Shown here: positions 24,871 through 32,622 of the stretch, in pieces | How the letters are laid out: each line of letters opens with the position of its first letter | Numbering within the stretch: position 1 is the stretch's first letter | NCBI GenBank assembly: GCA_900548695.1 | Contig: URLC01000005.1 | Location: 1 to 64,000 of the forward strand | DNA: 64,000 nucleotides | From: an uncultured Mycoplasmatota bacterium | GTDB lineage: Bacteria; Bacillota_I; Bacilli_A; RF39; UBA660 | Direction: 5' to 3' | Program-made: the position numbers and the translations under genes | The notes under the pieces: generated by a model | What the model was told of the DNA's origin: nothing | What the model saw: the letters and a program-made list of their open reading frames with translations, nothing else | Database searches by the model: none

Positions 24871-24948
24871 ATGAAAGAACGATTTATTGATACTTTAAAA
24901 TTAGTAGTAAATGTTTTATATGAGGAGTCAAATACCGTTAGTGTTTAA
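24871..24948 (+). CDS. Leader peptide upstream of integrase
   Basis: ATG 24871 follows GGGGTACTTT. The 25-residue peptide is MKERFIDTLKLVVNVLYEES plus NTVSV. Its last eight codons overlap the 5' arm and loop of the terminator. A ribosome finishing the ORF would block the hairpin. An in-frame ATG at 24859 is an alternative start. Confidence 0.5.
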   Translation: MKERFIDTLKLVVNVLYEESNTVSV

Positions 24949-24976
24949 CTAGTAGTTTTTGACTCCTCTTTTTTTG
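24922..24976 (+). terminator. Terminator before integrase
   Basis: An 11-bp perfect stem (24922-24932 with 24958-24968) is followed by TTTTTTTT. It overlaps the end of the leader ORF. Confidence 0.85.
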
Positions 24977-25005
24977 AAAACAAGAAAAAAGGGAGATGAT
25001 AATCA

Positions 25006-25475
25006 ATGTATGATGATGTGAAAAAAGTTGCAGGAATATATATTAGAGTATCAACAGAAGACCAAGCAAGAGAAGGTTTTAGTTTACCAGAACAAGAAAA
25101 GCGTTTAAGGGCTATGTGTGAGTACAAAGGTTATGAGATATATGATGTATACCAAGACGCTGGAATAAGTGCTAAAACGGGTAATAAACGTCCAGAATTT
25201 GAAAGATTATTGCAAGATATAAAAGATAGGAAATGTAACACCATAGTAGTTTTAAAATTAGATAGACTTACACGTTCTGTTTATGACTGGGAAAATATCT
25301 TAAAGTTTTTAGAAGAAAACGAAGCATATTTAGACTGTGCTAATGATGATATAAATACTACTAGTGCAAATGGTAAAATGATAAGTCGTATTTTAACATC
25401 AGTTAGCCAACAAGAAATTGAAAGAACAAGCGAGAGAACAAAGGTTGGACTTGCTGGTGCAATTAAAGCAGGACA
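25006..25475 (+). pseudogene. Large serine integrase, 5' part (interrupted)
   Basis: Bases 25006-25473 encode 156 residues of a serine recombinase catalytic domain: GIYIRVSTEDQAREGFSLP (nucleophile S16), DVYQDAGISAKTGNKRPEF, VVLKLDRLTRSVYDW and QEIERTSERTKVGLAGAIKAG. The protein normally continues GHIPxKAPLGY; here sequence changes abruptly after GGACA (25471-25475). The continuation is found at 34204. Joining 25473 to 34206 gives GGA CAT ATT CCT in frame and a 648-residue protein. The gene is therefore split by an inserted element, not decayed. AGGGAGATGATAATCA precedes ATG. Confidence 0.92.
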
Positions 25476-27180
25476 GCCTCCCTGTATCAAATGGCACCAA
25501 CTCATTTTTGGTGTTATCACTATTGTTATCATTTGAATTATTAGATAACTCAAATTTGTATTCTTTGCCTGTTTTTAGAACAAATCTAGCTACTCTAGGT
25601 AGTTTATTACCATTTTCATCATAATCTCCTACAATGATACATTCAATCATATTTTCAAATGCTTCACGATTGAATTTTTTTAATTCTTTGAAATTATCAA
25701 AATATTTATCAATTTCTTTTAATTGTTTAGATAAACCTTTATTTTCAGCTAATAACATTTCGTAATGACTAATTCTATTTTTTACTGTATTAAGTTCTTC
25801 TAAAAGTTCTTTTTCTTTTTGAATAAATAATGCTTTTCTATCAAAGTCATCATCAAGTTCCATATCAATAATTTTTGATAATCTTTTTTCAATCGTTTCT
25901 TTTTCAGTAAGTAAGCTATTTAATTTATCTTGATAATCATTATCATTTACAACATCTTTAATTGCCTTTAGTAAAACTTCTTTTGTCTTGTGTTTATTCT
26001 TAATGATATTGTTATAAATCATAACAAAGGTTTCTTCTAATTTTGTTTCACTAATACCAACTGAATCAGGACAATCTTCTGCAAACATTCTTTTTCTATA
26101 ACAAGTCCAATAAACATTATAGTTAGGATGGGTTTTAGATTTAGAACTTTTTCTTCTAGTAAAATTAGTTCCACAAAAAGCACATTTGATTTTGCCACTA
26201 AAGGCATATTTGTTAGTTAATCTACTTGAATAACCTTGTTTATTGATTGTATGAGCTTCTTTTCTTTTATTAGCTATTTCTTGTGCTTTATCCCATACTT
26301 CTCTTGAAATAATAGGAGTATGATGATCTTTAACATAATATTTTTCTTTTTCTCCACGATTGATAACAGTTTTATGAGTAATAGGACTTACTGTATAGGA
26401 TTTATTTTGAATTAAATCTCCAACATATTTTTCTTGATGAATAATACCCATGATAGAACTTTCAGCCCATCTTTTATTACCTTTATAAGTAGGGATATTT
26501 AATTCTTCTAGTTTTCTTATAATTCTTCTACTACCCAAACCATCTATATACCAATTAAAAATCATTCTAACAACTTCTGCTTGTTCTTCGTTAATATCTA
26601 ATTGTTTTGTTTCTTTGTTCCAATCATAACCATAACAATCAGGACTTCCAACATATTCTCCACGTTTCATCATAGCTTTTAAACCTAATTTAACATTTTG
26701 AGAAGTGGATTCACTTTCAGCTTGAGCAAAAGCACTATAAAGAGTTAAAAACATTTCACTATCTAAATCTATTGTATGAATATTTTCTTTTTCAAAATAG
26801 ACATCAACTTTCTTATCTCGTAATTCTCTACAATACTTTAAGGTATCTAAAGTATTTCTAGCAAATCTTGAAATAGACTTGGCTAAAATAATGTCTATTT
26901 TGCCATTTAAGGCATCATCTATCATTCGTTGGAACTCTGTTCTATTTTTTACTTGTGTTCCACTAATACCCTCATCAGCATATATTCCTACAAACTCCCA
27001 ATCAGGATTTGATTTAATCTTTTCAGTATAATATTTTATTTGTGAATTATAACTTGTAATTTGTTCTTCGTCATCTGTACTTACTCGACCATAAGCACAA
27101 ACTCTTTTCTTTTTATTTGCAATAGTAATATTATTATTTTTTTCTTTGAGATTAGCAGCTATAATCTCAACTTGTGCCAT
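25399..27180 (-). CDS. Element serine recombinase (integrated form)
   Basis: The 593-residue protein has a serine recombinase catalytic domain (AYGRVSTDDEEQ with S34, GIYADEGISGTQVKNR, SISRFARNTLDTL), a Recombinase domain (YGYDWNKETKQLDINEEQAE), a zinc-ribbon (KCAFCGTNFTRRK and CYRKRM..DC) and a C-terminal coiled coil (about 430-500). This is the TnpX/TndX type of large resolvase. Residues to S570 (DTGRLS) are element-encoded; the last 23 are read from the antisense strand of the interrupted integrase. RBS GTGAGG precedes ATG 27180. It drives integration and excision. Confidence 0.93.
   Translation of the reverse strand: MAQVEIIAANLKEKNNNITIANKKKRVCAYGRVSTDDEEQITSYNSQIKYYTEKIKSNPDWEFVGIYADEGISGTQVKNRTEFQRMIDDALNGKIDIILAKSISRFARNTLDTLKYCRELRDKKVDVYFEKENIHTIDLDSEMFLTLYSAFAQAESESTSQNVKLGLKAMMKRGEYVGSPDCYGYDWNKETKQLDINEEQAEVVRMIFNWYIDGLGSRRIIRKLEELNIPTYKGNKRWAESSIMGIIHQEKYVGDLIQNKSYTVSPITHKTVINRGEKEKYYVKDHHTPIISREVWDKAQEIANKRKEAHTINKQGYSSRLTNKYAFSGKIKCAFCGTNFTRRKSSKSKTHPNYNVYWTCYRKRMFAEDCPDSVGISETKLEETFVMIYNNIIKNKHKTKEVLLKAIKDVVNDNDYQDKLNSLLTEKETIEKRLSKIIDMELDDDFDRKALFIQKEKELLEELNTVKNRISHYEMLLAENKGLSKQLKEIDKYFDNFKELKKFNREAFENMIECIIVGDYDENGNKLPRVARFVLKTGKEYKFELSNNSNDNNSDNTKNELVPFDTGRLSCFNCTSKSNLCSLACSFNFLLAN
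25472..25502. other. attL junction of the element
   Basis: Core GACA at 25472-25475 joins target AAAGCAG on the left to element GCCTCCCTG on the right. The inner arm holds GCACCAACT at 25494-25502. Confidence 0.8.
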
Positions 27181-27274
27181 TTATACCTCACTTTCTTTAT
27201 TTCAATTTCATTTTGAACTACTGCTTCGTTCTACAAACATTATATCTTATTTTAAAATTTATTTACATGATATT

Positions 27275-27445
27275 TTAGTAAAAACATTTAATTTTTTCTT
27301 TTAGTATATAAAACTGTTTTTCAGTTATTAAGTTTAAATTTAGTAAATCAAATAGGATTGATAAGTTAATAGATTCATCAATGATATTATCAATTTCTAT
27401 TTGATTTAGTTCTTTTGTATCTTTTTCTTCAATTACTTTATACAA
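27275..27445 (-). CDS. Small element protein, TTG start
   Basis: TTG 27445 lies 8 bases after AGGAG. The 56 residues (ending LITEKQFYILKEKIKCFY) form an acidic helix followed by a helix-turn-helix-like end: IDESINLSILFDLLNLN then LITEKQF. Similar short proteins with an LITEKEF..LK end occur next to serine recombinases in Firmicute elements. Probably an excision or regulatory accessory; that is inference. Confidence 0.6.
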   Translation of the reverse strand: MYKVIEEKDTKELNQIEIDNIIDESINLSILFDLLNLNLITEKQFYILKEKIKCFY

Positions 27446-27532
27446 TAAGCATTCTCCTTTCTTTTTTAAGTTTTTAATTCTAATTTTTTCATAACTAATC
27501 TCAAATTCCTTTCTATTATTTTTGCAAATAGT

Positions 27533-27967
27533 TTATTTAAAATCTTTTAATAATTCTTCCATTTCAGCACGTTCTTCTTTGGTAGGTGGAATAGCTTCAC
27601 ATCTTTTACCATTCCAAACCATTACACCATCAGGATCATATCTAATATGTGGGGAAATTCTTCCCTTAATAATCTCATTTGGATTATTAGATATATCAGT
27701 TACTGTAATGAAACTTTGTATCTTTTTATTTTGGTCTATATAAGAATTTAGATAGCCTTTAACAAATACCTTATTACCTTTAATGAAATAATCTTGATAG
27801 GTATTAAATAAATCTCTTGAAATATTTAAACTAACATAGACTTTTTTATCTTCATTTAGGGTATATTTATTTGTAGTTAATCCAAATTTAATATACTTCC
27901 CATTTGTATCAGTAATAACGTTGATTATTCCTGATATTAAGACTTCATTATAATTTATATCATCCAT
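27533..27967 (-). CDS. OB-fold, SSB-like protein
   Basis: The 144-residue protein starts NYNEVLISGIINVITDTNGK and runs through YVSLNISRDLFNTYQDYFIKG then NKVFVKGYLNSYIDQNKK: the strand pattern of an OB fold like SSB or PriB. After residue 100 it has a short polar tail with IPPTKEERAEMEELLKD. It likely binds ssDNA made during element transfer or replication. RBS GAAAGGAATTGATAA. Confidence 0.65.
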   Translation of the reverse strand: MDDINYNEVLISGIINVITDTNGKYIKFGLTTNKYTLNEDKKVYVSLNISRDLFNTYQDYFIKGNKVFVKGYLNSYIDQNKKIQSFITVTDISNNPNEIIKGRISPHIRYDPDGVMVWNGKRCEAIPPTKEERAEMEELLKDFK

Positions 27968-28092
27968 TTATCAATTCCTTTCATTTAATTTTTTTTAAAG
28001 TCTTTAAATTATTTAAATATAATTAAAATATTATTTATTATACTTATTTACTATTCTTATATATTTAGTAGAAGTATTGTGCTATGGGGTAT

Positions 28093-28132
28093 AGTAGTAT
28101 TCTTCCATAGGGTATAGAAGAATAGTGCTACT
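28093..28132. repeat. Inverted repeat with two near-direct repeats
   Basis: AGTAGTATTCTTC (28093-28105) pairs with GAAGAATAGTGCTACT (28117-28132) with one bulge. Within and before it, ATGGGGTATAG (28084) and ATAGGGTATAG (28107) are near direct repeats; a third, ATAGGGTATAG, occurs at 24781 before the integrase promoter. No T-run follows on either strand. Operator or iteron function is possible. Confidence 0.45.
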
Positions 28133-28385
28133 CATTATTTGTTAGATAGATGTTTCTTTGATAGTTAATTGTTTCAACTCTTATATAATTTGCTTTTCTT
28201 AAATTGCTGATAGATTTCGTAATTGTTCTTTTAGATAGGTTTACTTTTTTAGAGATATAATCGTTACTTGCATAACAATAACCTTTATTGTTTGCAAGTG
28301 ATTTGATAACTCCATATACAAGTTTGTCTGTTGAGTTTATAGAATTACTTTTAACTATGGAATCATCTAAAACAATGCAACCCAT
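28128..28385 (-). CDS. Winged-helix protein of the element
   Basis: The 85 residues read as a winged helix: STDKLVYGVIKSLANNKGYC, then YASNDYISKKVNLSKRTITK with a recognition helix and SNLRKANYIRVETI wing. Such short proteins resemble the N-terminal domain of replication initiators or DnaD-like proteins in plasmids. Probably DNA binding for element replication or control. It starts 4 bases after the previous stop. Confidence 0.6.
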   Translation of the reverse strand: MGCIVLDDSIVKSNSINSTDKLVYGVIKSLANNKGYCYASNDYISKKVNLSKRTITKSISNLRKANYIRVETINYQRNIYLTNNE

Positions 28386-28389
28386 AGAC

Positions 28390-28641
28390 TTATAATCCTA
28401 TTTCATAATCGTGTTCTTTTGGTTTTAATTTATCTTGATAAGTTACTTCTTTTGTAAAAAAATCATAGTTAAAATATAAATGTTTATCTTCTTTATCTAC
28501 AACTTTGATATTATCTCGATCAACTAGATAAATTTTAAATTCATTGATATTTAAATTTTTCTTTAAATAATCTAAAATATGATACTGTGAAATGGTATCA
28601 ACTCTATTTTTTAAAACGTCTTCTTTATTTAATTCTCGCAT
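28390..28641 (-). CDS. Small hypothetical element protein
   Basis: ATG 28641 follows GAAAGGAGAATGTCT, a good spacing; upstream ATGs overlap the terminator. The 83 residues contain DTISQYHILDYLKKNLNI and strands IYLVDRDNIKVVD, HLYFNYDFF. No family recognised. It is preceded by a terminator and a very short ORF, so it may be attenuated. Confidence 0.55.
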   Translation of the reverse strand: MRELNKEDVLKNRVDTISQYHILDYLKKNLNINEFKIYLVDRDNIKVVDKEDKHLYFNYDFFTKEVTYQDKLKPKEHDYEIGL

Positions 28642-28675
28642 AGACATTCTCCTTTCTTCCAAAAATTTAGACAAC

Positions 28676-28699
28676 AAAAAAACTTGTATCATCTACAAG
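28676..28699 (-). terminator. Attenuator-like terminator (minus)
   Basis: On the minus strand CTTGTA pairs with TACAAG around GATGA, followed by seven T. It lies between the leader ORF at 28783 and the gene starting 28641. Confidence 0.7.
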
Positions 28700-28741
28700 C
28701 CAATACTCTAAAAAAGGCAATATGAAACATGGAACTTTATT

Positions 28742-28783
28742 TTAAATCCTGTCCCTCGGATTGTTGTTTTTGAAATAACACAT
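28742..28783 (-). CDS. Possible 13-residue leader peptide
   Basis: ATG 28783 (minus) has AAAAAGGAAAAATACT upstream and encodes MCYFKNNNPRDRI. It is followed after about 40 bases by the terminator at 28676-28699. RBS, small size and distance fit a leader peptide, but this is weak evidence alone. Confidence 0.35.
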   Translation of the reverse strand: MCYFKNNNPRDRI

Positions 28784-28923
28784 AGTATTTTTCCTTTTTA
28801 TTCTTATACTTCGTTCTTTGAAATATGTCTTATTTCAAATAGGTTCATTCTATTACTAGAATAGGTACTAACATAAGCCTTTCATCTTACTGTACCTTAC
28901 TTAACTACGTTCCTATAAACATT

Positions 28924-29181
28924 TTAGTTAAGTGTTATTGTGTACATTCCTGTTGCATACTCTTGATATACTAGATATTTTAATTGTTCTAATATATCTA
29001 AACTCTTTTTCAAACCCCTATTTTTAATTTTAATGGTCTGTTGTATTTCTCCTATATTTATATCTGTAATGATTCTATCAAATCCTTTAGTATAAATATA
29101 AGAGTAAATATACTTGGTTTCCTTTGGGATTCTTTTATCTTCCCAAATCTTCTGTGGTACTTCTAGATGTTTAATCTTCAT
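28924..29181 (-). CDS. Winged-helix regulator, divergent from repressor
   Basis: The 85-residue protein (ATG 29181, AAAGGAGG upstream) has KIWEDKRIPKETKYIYSYIY, then IGEIQQTIKIKNRGLKKSL and LEQLKYLVYQEYATG, the pattern of a small winged helix. It is transcribed from a strong minus promoter that faces the XRE repressor gene, so it is likely the first gene of the element's lytic-like operon. Confidence 0.6.
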   Translation of the reverse strand: MKIKHLEVPQKIWEDKRIPKETKYIYSYIYTKGFDRIITDINIGEIQQTIKIKNRGLKKSLDILEQLKYLVYQEYATGMYTITLN

Positions 29182-29210
29182 TCATAGATTTCCTCCTTTC
29201 TTTTAATCAA

Positions 29211-29339
29211 TTAACATTTTAAAATAATATGTTAAATTTAATTAACACCACTAATATACATAATAATTACTATCTTGTCAACACTTTTTGAAACATTTAT
29301 ATTCAAAATGTTGATTTTATTTAACATATATGCTATTAT
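29211..29339. promoter_or_regulatory. Divergent promoters and TTAACAT operators
   Basis: Minus promoter: TTGACA (29276-29281) and TATATT (29253-29258), spacer 17. Plus promoter: TTGATT (29311-29316) and TATTAT (29334-29339), spacer 17. TTAACAT boxes occur at 29211 (plus), 29229 (minus) and 29321 (plus, in the spacer of the plus promoter). The first two form an inverted repeat. They are candidate operators for the XRE repressor. Confidence 0.65.
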
Positions 29340-29359
29340 TAGTGCAAGAGGTGTTCATT

Positions 29360-29860
29360 ATGCAAGAAAAAAAGATTGGTGAAATAATTGCTGAAGCTAG
29401 AGAAAAAGCAAACCTTTCACAAAGACAACTTGCTAAAATTGCTAGTATTAGTAATGCACAGTTATCTAAAATAGAATCAGGAGAAATTGAAACTCCAAAT
29501 CCTAAAATGCTTAGAAAGATAAGTCAACATATCAATGTAAATTACAATGAAATGATGTATAAAATAGGATTAGGTATGGAAGTTAGTCCTTTAAATCCAT
29601 TTATTAAAGATTATTATGGTAAAATGACTTTAGATGAATTAAATGAAGCTGAAATCAATGTTTTAGGTAGTATTACGAATTTAAAACAATTAGTTAAGTC
29701 ATGTGAAGAAAACTTAAATAAAAACATAATTGAGAGTGAAAAAGAATTATTGCTACATACAATAGAAGATACCAATTATCAAATAACTACATCAAATGAA
29801 ATTGTAAATTTAATACAAAGTTTAAAAGTAAAGGAGAGAAATAAGAATGCAAAAAAATAA
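29360..29860 (+). CDS. XRE-family repressor
   Basis: ATG 29360 follows AGAGGTGTTCATT. Residues 1-65 form a classic XRE helix-turn-helix: IAEAREKANLSQRQLAKIAS, ISNAQLSKIESGEIETP, LRKISQHINVNYNEM. The C-terminal part (about 85-166) is charged and helical. It probably represses its divergent neighbour and itself through TTAACAT boxes. The end overlaps the next membrane protein gene by 14 bases. Confidence 0.85.
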   Translation: MQEKKIGEIIAEAREKANLSQRQLAKIASISNAQLSKIESGEIETPNPKMLRKISQHINVNYNEMMYKIGLGMEVSPLNPFIKDYYGKMTLDELNEAEINVLGSITNLKQLVKSCEENLNKNIIESEKELLLHTIEDTNYQITTSNEIVNLIQSLKVKERNKNAKK

Positions 29861-30296
29861 AACTCTAATAAGAAATATTGGAATTGTATTATTAAATATT
29901 TTTATGATAGTAAGTTTAGTATTAGTCTTAATGCTTAAAAATGATTATGGTTATAGATTATATTGGGTTATTACACCATTTCTTATGGTACTTGTATTAT
30001 TAGTAATAAAAAAATGGAGTGCAAGAGGATTAAATGCTGATACAGAAGAATCAAAAGTAATTCAAAGATCCTTTGATGATACTACCACTTTATCAACAGT
30101 ATTTTTTGGTATTATTTATTTAGTTATTCAAGGTGTAGAGTGTATTAGAGAGGACATAATAAACAATCCTTATGTTATAGTTGGATTCTTTATTGTAATG
30201 ATTATCTATGAAGCATTTACCTATTTATCAATATATGTTGCAAAAAGAGATACTGCAAGATTATTAGAAAAGAAATACAACCATAAAAGAAAATAA
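29847..30296 (+). CDS. Four-helix membrane protein
   Basis: The 149 residues hold four hydrophobic segments: IVLLNIFMIVSLVLVLM, WVITPFLMVLVLLVI, TVFFGIIYLVIQ and YVIVGFFIVMIIYEAF, linked by short charged loops, with basic ends. It is translationally coupled to the repressor. Function unknown; possibly a partner controlling repressor activity or an immunity-type membrane protein. Confidence 0.65.
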   Translation: MQKNKTLIRNIGIVLLNIFMIVSLVLVLMLKNDYGYRLYWVITPFLMVLVLLVIKKWSARGLNADTEESKVIQRSFDDTTTLSTVFFGIIYLVIQGVECIREDIINNPYVIVGFFIVMIIYEAFTYLSIYVAKRDTARLLEKKYNHKRK

Positions 30297-30629
30297 CCTT
30301 TTTGCTTTTCGTAAGATTAGCAATTAGGTTATTTGAATAAGAAAAAAGCTATCACGTTTTGTGAGTTTACTCATGAAAGTGGTAGTCTTTTTTTCTTTTT
30401 ATGAAGTCGTAAGACAAATAAAAAGAGCAACAATATTACACTGTGAAACTTTGTAATATGTTGCTTAATTGGGTTTCCAAAGGATCACCTTTGGCACACG
30501 AAATCTAAGTTGGCTTTGCCGACTTAGTAGTGTGTTACCTACTTGTCATAAAGTAGGTTATTTCCAAAATCCATTAGTTACGTAGTTTCTTTTGGATTTT
30601 GGCATATATGACACCTAACTTATATTAAA
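30297..30629. repeat. Array of consecutive hairpins
   Basis: No gene is seen. At least six adjacent inverted repeats lie here: AATAACCT/AGGTTATT (30293-30332), GCTATCAC/GTGGTAG plus T-run (30343-30393), AGCAACA/TGTTGCT (30425-30465), CCAAAGG/CCTTTGG (30477-30494), CTAAGTTGGC/GCCGACTTAG with CACAC/GTGTG outside (30496-30536), CCTACTT/AAGTAGG (30538-30557), CCAAAATCC/GGATTTTGG (30563-30602). The second is a bidirectional terminator; the others suggest a single-strand origin or oriT-like region. Confidence 0.6.
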
Positions 30630-31205
30630 TTATTTTTTTGCTTCATCAATTGATTTTTGAAACAGTTGATAATATGATTCTAATTCTTCTTTTACTACAT
30701 CTAAAGAAATTGTATTATGTTTTTCATTTAATTTAAATTCTAACTGATCAAGCTCTTTCTTAAAATCGTGAAAACGTCGTCCTAGCATTGATGAGTAATA
30801 AAGTATTCCCTTAGGCGAAACAAATTTATAGCAATCCGCATTTGCAACTACTTCTGATTCAATACTATAAAACTTTTCAACACCATGATGTTCTTCTACG
30901 CATTTAATAATATTTTCTTTTTCTTCTTTAGTTAAACAATTCACATCTTTAAGCATTTCTTTTGTAGCATTTGCTGACATTAGAATATGTTCTTTTGCTA
31001 CTCCTAAAGAAGATGCTTCAGGAAGCTTAGAATCCATCATTGCTAGAGCAATTTTTACAATATTTTCATTAGCTCCATATTCTTTTGCTAATCTTATGCC
31101 TGCATTCCAAGCAATTTCATGAAGAAATTCCATATCCGGATTATGCTTTCTAATTTCTCCCATATTAAATTCATTAGCTTTATTTATTAATTCTTCTACA
31201 TTCAT
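30630..31205 (-). CDS. Degenerate HD-domain protein
   Basis: The 191-residue protein has an HD-superfamily layout: FLHEIAWNAGIRLAKEYGAN, then VKIALAMMDSKLPEASS where a LLHD motif is expected, then KCVEEHHGVEKFY and VVANADCYKF. The first metal His is missing at the central HD pair (MMD), so phosphohydrolase activity is doubtful. It is the last gene of a three-gene cargo operon with a histidine phosphatase and an SDR protein. Confidence 0.65.
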   Translation of the reverse strand: MNVEELINKANEFNMGEIRKHNPDMEFLHEIAWNAGIRLAKEYGANENIVKIALAMMDSKLPEASSLGVAKEHILMSANATKEMLKDVNCLTKEEKENIIKCVEEHHGVEKFYSIESEVVANADCYKFVSPKGILYYSSMLGRRFHDFKKELDQLEFKLNEKHNTISLDVVKEELESYYQLFQKSIDEAKK

Positions 31206-31232
31206 ATTTTTTCTCCTCTCATAATAAAATTT

Positions 31233-31775
31233 TTATTGTTCAATTTTATAAATCCAACCTGGTTGCCAAGCTTTCGTTTTTCTCCAATCTTTATCAATAG
31301 ATTCTTCCCAAGTAATATTTTTTGTTATAACTTCTAGTGCAAGTTGTGGAGCTTTATGAGCTACCAAAGCAACAGTTTTTCCATTATAATTTTCTAATAA
31401 ATAATTGCAAAAATTTCTAACTCTGTTTTCAACATCTTTTAAAGACTCACCATTTGGAAATGGAATATCAATATGATCTTCATATTTTACAAGTGAAGTA
31501 TCTAATCCATTTAAATCTCCATAATTACATTCTCTTATTCTTTCATCATGTAGTATTTCTTTTAAATCTTTAAACGTATAATCTGCTGAATCAATTGCTC
31601 TTTTTAAATCAGATGAGATAACTAAATCTATATCATCAATATTTATTTGCTCTTTTAAGTCAATACTTTGCTGTATTCCTTTTTCACTTAATTCTCCAGG
31701 AATCCATCCTGTTGATTTATGTTCTAAATTATCTGTTGTTGTACCATGTACAAAATAAATTATTTTAACTGCCAT
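31233..31775 (-). CDS. Histidine phosphatase-like protein
   Basis: The 180 residues match the phosphoglycerate mutase-like family: YFVHGTTTDN (normally RHGET, so the Arg and Glu are changed), VISSDLKRAIDSADYTF, ECNYGDLNGL and VALVAHKAPQLALE with the second His. The phospho-acceptor H is kept but the neighbouring Arg is V. Activity may be altered. RBS AAAGGAAAGATTAACT. Cargo of the element. Confidence 0.75.
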   Translation of the reverse strand: MAVKIIYFVHGTTTDNLEHKSTGWIPGELSEKGIQQSIDLKEQINIDDIDLVISSDLKRAIDSADYTFKDLKEILHDERIRECNYGDLNGLDTSLVKYEDHIDIPFPNGESLKDVENRVRNFCNYLLENYNGKTVALVAHKAPQLALEVITKNITWEESIDKDWRKTKAWQPGWIYKIEQ

Positions 31776-31797
31776 AGTTAATCTTTCCTTTCTTTTT

Positions 31798-32553
31798 TTA
31801 TTTTAGCAATATTCCACCATTAACATTAACATTCTCACCATTAATATAATCTGCCTTATCACTTAATAAGAATAAAACTAAATTAGCTGTATCTTCTGTT
31901 TTTCCAAGTCTTTTACTAGGATTTTTGTCAGCAGTTGCTTTAATCTCATCTTCTGTATAACTTTGCATTCCAAGAGGAGTAAGAGTTAAAGAAGGGCTAA
32001 CTGTATTTACTCTTATATTATATTTTGCTAATTCTAAAGCACAACATTGAGTAAGCATAATCGTTGCTGCTTCACAAGTACAGTAAGCTACTGAATCTTC
32101 CATAGGTCTTGTTCCAAGTCTTGAAGCAATATTAACAACTCTAGGTGCATTAGATTTTTTCATTAGAGGAATAGCATTTTTTATACATTGCCATCTTGCA
32201 ACAACATTTACATCTAATTCGTGTCTGTATTCTTCAACTGTTAAATCTTCAATAGATAGCACTTTATCATAGGCAGCACAGTTTACTAATCCATCTAATT
32301 TGTTATATTTTTTAGTAATTTCATCAAACATCATATTAACATCGTTTTCATTTGATAAATCAGCTTTAATTAGCAAGATGTTATCTTTATAATCTGATAG
32401 TTCTCTCATAGTTTCTTCTGCCATTTTTTCATTGTGTCCGTAAGTAATTATGACATTTGCTTTGCTTTCTAATAATTGTTTAGCAATTTGTCTTCCTATT
32501 CCAGATGTTGATCCAGTTACAAGTACAACTTTATCTTTGAAATCTATATTCAT
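31798..32553 (-). CDS. SDR-family oxidoreductase-like protein
   Basis: The 251-residue protein has the Rossmann signature VTGSTSGIGRQIA, DLSNENDV, LVNCAAYDK (for NNAG) and VVNIASRLGTRP with the catalytic Ser. The catalytic YxxxK motif reads YCTCE, so Lys is replaced by Glu. The C-terminal INGENVNVNGG matches SDR ends. NAD(P)H-dependent activity is therefore uncertain. It is the first gene of the cargo operon with the phosphatase and HD proteins. Confidence 0.8.
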   Translation of the reverse strand: MNIDFKDKVVLVTGSTSGIGRQIAKQLLESKANVIITYGHNEKMAEETMRELSDYKDNILLIKADLSNENDVNMMFDEITKKYNKLDGLVNCAAYDKVLSIEDLTVEEYRHELDVNVVARWQCIKNAIPLMKKSNAPRVVNIASRLGTRPMEDSVAYCTCEAATIMLTQCCALELAKYNIRVNTVSPSLTLTPLGMQSYTEDEIKATADKNPSKRLGKTEDTANLVLFLLSDKADYINGENVNVNGGILLK

Positions 32554-32622
32554 TTCATTGCCTCCATTTCAATATAATTTTATCATATTTTTACCTTAAA
32601 TAGTAGTGTTGTAATAAAATTA

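Larger units (their letters stand above)
24768..25005 (+). promoter_or_regulatory. Integrase leader: promoter and attenuator
   Basis: Promoter TAGACA (24789-24794), 17-base spacer, TAGAAT (24112 offset within line, bases 24812-24817). The transcript includes a short leader ORF and then a strong terminator whose 5' arm (GAGGAGTCAAA, 24922-24932) is inside that ORF and whose 3' arm (TTTGACTCCTC, 24958-24968) is followed by eight T. The integrase gene starts 30 bases later. The arrangement suggests translation-dependent attenuation. Confidence 0.65.
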
